This document shows positions 51,802-54,926 of a stretch of DNA of 54,926 nucleotides, one piece after another (positions within the stretch are counted from its first letter, which is position 1; each line of letters starts with the position of its first letter). The DNA comes from a gamma proteobacterium L18 (GTDB taxonomy: Bacteria; Pseudomonadota; Gammaproteobacteria; Pseudomonadales; Pseudomonadaceae): assembly GCA_000497835.1 (NCBI GenBank), contig KI547167.1, positions 517,333-572,258 of the forward strand. The letters are read 5' to 3'. Position numbers and translations under genes: made by a program. Under the pieces are notes generated by a model. The model had not been told where the DNA came from, searched no databases, and saw nothing but the letters and a program-made list of their open reading frames with translations.

Positions 51802-53913
51802 ATGCAGACATTTTTTATCGCGCCCACTGATTTCGGCGTCGGCCTTACTTCCATCAGCCTGGGCCTGGTGCGCACGCTTGAGCGCGCCGGCCTGACTGTC
51901 GGTTTCTTCAAACCCATCGCCCAGCCGCACCCCGGCGACACCGGCCCGGAGCGCTCCACCGAACTGATGGCGCGCACCCATGGCCTCAACCCGCCCAAGC
52001 CCCTGGGCCTGGCCCATGTGGAGCGCATGCTCGGCGACGGCCAGCTGGACGAGCTGCTGGAAGAAATCATCACCCTGTACCAGCAGGCTGCCGTGGGCAA
52101 GGACGTGCTGATCGTCGAAGGCATGGTGCCCACCCGACACGCCAGCTACGCCGCCCGGGTCAACCAGCACCTGGCCAAGAGCATGGACGCCGACGTGATC
52201 CTGGTGTCGGCCGCCAGCGAGACCGAAGCCCTGACCGAACTGTCCGGGCGCGTGGAACTGCAAGCGCAATTGTTCGGCGGCCCGCGCGACCCGAAAGTGC
52301 TGGGCGTGATCCTCAACAAGGTGCGCACCGATGAAAGCCTGGAGGCTTTTGCCGCGCGGCTCAAGGAACACTCGCCGCTGCTGCGCGGCGGCGACTTCCG
52401 CCTGCTGGGCTGCATCCCCTACCAGGCCGACCTCAACGCGCCGCGCACCCGCGACGTGGCCGAACTGCTGGGCGCCCAAGTGATCAACGCCGGTGACTAC
52501 GACACCCGGCGCATGTCGAAAATCATCATCTGCGCGCGCACCGTGCTCAACACCCTGCAACTGCTCAAGCCGGGCGTGCTGGTGGTAACCCCGGGCGATC
52601 GCGACGACATCATCCTGGCCGTGAGCCTGGCGGCGCTCAACGGCGTGCCCCTGGCCGGCCTGCTGCTGACCAGCGATACCGTGCCCGACCCGCGCCTGAT
52701 GGAACTGTGCCGTGGCGCCCTGCAGGCCGGCCTGCCGGTGCTGTCGGTGAGCACCGGTTCGTACGACACCGCCACCTTGCTCAACCAGTTGAACAAGGAA
52801 ATCCCCATCGACGACCGCGAGCGCGCCGAGATCATCACCGACTTCGTCGCCAGCCACCTCGACGCCCATTGGCTGCACCAACGCTGCGGCACGCCACGGG
52901 AACTGCGCTTGTCGCCGGCGGTGTTCCGCTACCAGCTGATCCAGCGCGCCCAGCACGCCAACAAGCGCGTGGTGCTGCCCGAAGGCGCCGAGCCGTTGAT
53001 GGTGCAGGCCGCCGCCATCTGCCAGGCCCGTGGTATCGCCCGCTGCGTACTGCTGGCCAAACCGGAAGATGTGCACGCGGTGGCCAGCGCCCAGGGCATC
53101 GTGCTGCCCGAAGGCCTGGAAATTCTCGACCCGGAAGCCATTCGTGGCCGCTATGTGGAGCCGATGGTGGCCCTGCGCAAAAGCAAAAGCCTGAACGCGC
53201 CCATGGCCGAGCAACAGTTGGAAGACAACGTGGTGATCGGCACCATGATGCTGGCCCTGGATGAGGTCGACGGCCTGGTCTCGGGCCTGGTGCACTCCAC
53301 CGCCAACACCATCCGCCCGGCGCTGCAACTGATCAAGACCGCACCGGGCTGCAGCCTGGTGTCGTCGGTGTTCTTCATGCTGTTCCCCGACCAGGTGCTG
53401 GTATATGGCGACTGCGTGATGAACCCGCACCCAAGCGCGACGGAACTGGCGGAAATCGCCCGGCAGAGTGCCGACTCCGCCGAGGCTTTCGGCATACCGG
53501 CGCGGGTGGCGATGATCAGCTACTCCAGCGGCGACTCGGCCAGCGGCGACGATGCCGAGAAGGTTCGCGAAGCCACCCTGCTGGCCCGCGAAACCCAGCG
53601 CGACCTGCTGATCGACGGCCCGCTGCAATACGATGCCGCCGCCAATGAAACCATCGCCCGGCAACTGGCCCCCGACAGCGACGTCGCAGGCCGTGCCACG
53701 GTGTTCGTGTTCCCCGACCTGAACACCGGCAACACCACGCACAAGGCTGTGCAGCGCAGCGCCGACTGCGTCAGCCTGGGCCCCATGCTGCAAGGCCTGC
53801 GCAAGCCGGTCAACGATTTGCCGCGCGGCGCCCAGGTCGACGACATCGTCTACACCATCGCCCTCACTGCCATACAGGCCCACCGCAGCCTGGATAATCA
53901 GGACACCCCATGA
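51802..53913 (+). CDS. pta: Phosphate acetyltransferase
   Basis: The 703-residue protein has an N-terminal P-loop-like BioD domain (MQTFFIAPTDFGVGLTSISLGLVRTL), a DRTGG domain at about 215-330, and the PTA catalytic domain from about 370 (RVVLPEGAEPLMVQAAAICQARGIARC; VSSVFFMLFPDQVLVYGDCVMNPHPSATELAEIA). It interconverts acetyl-CoA and acetyl phosphate. The first P-loop residues (GVGLTS) are degenerate, as in other long Pta enzymes. ackA is not in the window. The next gene overlaps by 4 bp. Confidence 0.96.
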   Translation: MQTFFIAPTDFGVGLTSISLGLVRTLERAGLTVGFFKPIAQPHPGDTGPERSTELMARTHGLNPPKPLGLAHVERMLGDGQLDELLEEIITLYQQAAVGKDVLIVEGMVPTRHASYAARVNQHLAKSMDADVILVSAASETEALTELSGRVELQAQLFGGPRDPKVLGVILNKVRTDESLEAFAARLKEHSPLLRGGDFRLLGCIPYQADLNAPRTRDVAELLGAQVINAGDYDTRRMSKIIICARTVLNTLQLLKPGVLVVTPGDRDDIILAVSLAALNGVPLAGLLLTSDTVPDPRLMELCRGALQAGLPVLSVSTGSYDTATLLNQLNKEIPIDDRERAEIITDFVASHLDAHWLHQRCGTPRELRLSPAVFRYQLIQRAQHANKRVVLPEGAEPLMVQAAAICQARGIARCVLLAKPEDVHAVASAQGIVLPEGLEILDPEAIRGRYVEPMVALRKSKSLNAPMAEQQLEDNVVIGTMMLALDEVDGLVSGLVHSTANTIRPALQLIKTAPGCSLVSSVFFMLFPDQVLVYGDCVMNPHPSATELAEIARQSADSAEAFGIPARVAMISYSSGDSASGDDAEKVREATLLARETQRDLLIDGPLQYDAAANETIARQLAPDSDVAGRATVFVFPDLNTGNTTHKAVQRSADCVSLGPMLQGLRKPVNDLPRGAQVDDIVYTIALTAIQAHRSLDNQDTP

Positions 53914-54797
53914 AAGCCTTTCTACCGCCACTGCGAGGCGTGATCGCCTCGCTGCTGTTGGCGTGCAATACCGTGCTGTGCTGCACGCCGCTGTTTATCG
54001 TCAGCCTGTTCAAACTGTGCCTGCCCTTCCCGGCGGCGCAGCGCGTGACCGACGAACTGCTACGGCACATCCACGAACTGTGGATCACCTTCAACAAGGG
54101 CTGGATGAAGCTGCTGTGCGGCACGCGCTGGCAGGTCAGCGGGCTGCAAGGCCTGGACTATGAGCACTCTTACCTGATCACCAGCAACCACCAGAGCTGG
54201 GTGGACATTCTGGCGTTGCAGTACGTGCTGAACCGGCGCATCCGCCCGCTGAAGTTCTTCCTCAAGCAGGAGCTGATCTGGGTACCGGTGATTGGCCTGG
54301 CGTGGTGGGCGTTGGGCTTTCCGTTCATGAAACGCTACTCCAAGGCCTACCTGGCCAAGCACCCGGAGAAGCAAGGCAAGGACCTGGAGACCACGCGTCG
54401 CACCTGCGCCAAGTTCGCCGGCAAACCCACGGCCATCTTCAACTTTGCCGAAGGCACGCGCTTCACGCCTGGTAAACATGCCGAGCAGCAGTCGCCGTTC
54501 AAGCACCTGCTCAAGCCCAAGGCCGGCGGCATTGCCTTTGTGCTGGATGCCATGGGCGAACAGCTGGAGTCGATCATCAACGTGACCATCGACTATCCCC
54601 AAGGTCGCCCAGGGTTCTGGGACCTGCTGTGCGGGCGGGTGGGCAAGGTGACGGTGCAGCTTGAAGAGATCGCGATTCCGGCACAGTTCATTGGCCGCAG
54701 CTACGACCAGGACGTGCAGTACCGGGCGCAGTTCCAGCAGTGGGTGAATGAGTTGTGGGTGGCGAAGGATGCGTTGCTGCAGAAGATGAAACACTGA
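53910..54797 (+). CDS. Lysophospholipid acyltransferase (PlsC-like)
   Basis: The 295-residue protein has an N-terminal membrane helix (about 9-37), the acyltransferase motif NHQSWVD (HX4D), the second block FNFAEGTRFTPGKH, and LLKPKAGGIAFVL. It matches the YihG-type acyltransferases that act in phospholipid synthesis at the inner membrane. It starts inside the end of pta (ATGA), so it is translationally coupled, an odd partner for pta. Confidence 0.92.
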   Translation: MKAFLPPLRGVIASLLLACNTVLCCTPLFIVSLFKLCLPFPAAQRVTDELLRHIHELWITFNKGWMKLLCGTRWQVSGLQGLDYEHSYLITSNHQSWVDILALQYVLNRRIRPLKFFLKQELIWVPVIGLAWWALGFPFMKRYSKAYLAKHPEKQGKDLETTRRTCAKFAGKPTAIFNFAEGTRFTPGKHAEQQSPFKHLLKPKAGGIAFVLDAMGEQLESIINVTIDYPQGRPGFWDLLCGRVGKVTVQLEEIAIPAQFIGRSYDQDVQYRAQFQQWVNELWVAKDALLQKMKH

Positions 54798-54805
54798 GGA
54801 TCTTT

Positions 54806-54899
54806 CCCTGTGGGACCGGGCGAAGCTCGGGAAAAGGCCGCTGCGGTGCAACAGTTTATCCGAGGAGCCTTTTCCCGAGCTTCGCCCGGTCCCACAGGG
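54806..54899. repeat. REP palindrome (GTGGGACCGGGCGAAGC type)
   Basis: CCCTGTGGGACCGGGCGAAG and CTTCGCCCGGTCCCACAGGG are exact complementary arms that continue through CTCGGGAAAAGG and CCTTTTCCCGAG. They enclose about 30 bp. It follows the acyltransferase gene. The sequence after it (GCCTTCGGGC, to the window end) looks like the start of another hairpin. Confidence 0.88.
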
Positions 54900-54926
54900 T
54901 GAAACAAAAATCCCGCCTTCGGGCGT

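Noticed and set aside
51784..53931. 715-residue minus-strand open frame opposite pta
   Set aside because: Antisense shadow; the plus-strand Pta has complete family motifs.

Overview
The window looks like a chromosomal segment of a Pseudomonas of the P. putida group. The evidence is GC-rich coding DNA, many Pseudomonas-type REP palindromes between genes, the hmgR/hmgABC homogentisate cluster, a short LOV protein very like P. putida SB1-LOV, and the neighbourhood folM-folE-folX-DUF1244-HopJ followed by trxB, an AhpC-type peroxiredoxin and cysZ. No tRNA, rRNA, CRISPR array, transposase or prophage gene was seen. This placement comes from reading the sequence, not from a database search.

Layout. 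1-2.3 kb: repeat remnant, small membrane protein, thioredoxin-like protein and an SDR. 2.3-8.2 kb: an aromatic-acid type efflux operon (outer-membrane factor, FUSC permease, DUF1656 protein, HlyD-type adaptor) with a divergent LysR regulator. 8.4-14 kb: 2-ketogluconate/glyoxylate-type reductase, then two delta-60 repeat proteins on either side of an EamA transporter, and an AraC regulator. 14-16.3 kb: a DUF3649-PepSY-DUF3325 membrane operon behind a Fur-box-like sequence. 16.5-20.8 kb: ribosome hibernation factor, small proteins, an orphan Tse6-like toxin with a Tsi6-like immunity protein, PsiE, and yebG behind a LexA box. 21-25.4 kb: leucine-type dehydrogenase plus E1-alpha, E1-beta and E2 of a branched-chain 2-oxoacid dehydrogenase; E2 is frameshifted. 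25.7-30.6 kb: SirB1-like protein and the homogentisate pathway with its IclR regulator. 30.6-36 kb: a large toxin-like protein split by a frameshift, and a DUF1302 outer-membrane protein. 36-41 kb: SDR, alpha/beta hydrolase, flavodoxin, LOV photoreceptor, a PilZ/YcgR-like protein and a MerR/B12-domain (LitR-like) regulator. 41-44.3 kb: monooxygenase-fold protein, pterin genes, DUF1244 and HopJ. 44.4-54.9 kb: trxB, peroxiredoxin with an OxyR-like site, cysZ, glycosyltransferase, old-yellow-enzyme reductase, glutathione peroxidase, FKBP, DUF3565, pta and an acyltransferase.

How parts work together. The hmg genes carry homogentisate to fumarate and acetoacetate under HmgR. The LDH/E1/E2 genes would deaminate and then oxidatively decarboxylate branched-chain amino acids, with the E3 supplied from elsewhere. 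The LOV protein, the LitR-like regulator and the pterin genes form a plausible blue-light response group. Three stress-regulon sites can be read directly: Fur, LexA and OxyR.

The most unusual items are: (i) the Tse6/Tsi6-like pair with no PAAR, VgrG or Eag chaperone nearby, whose toxin start codon lies inside a perfect 13-bp inverted repeat; (ii) two gene-breaking frameshifts, both at G homopolymers (the E2 gene and the large toxin-like gene); (iii) the paired delta-60 genes sharing an identical 19-bp upstream element, one of them bracketed by a 15-bp direct repeat; (iv) the light/pterin cluster.
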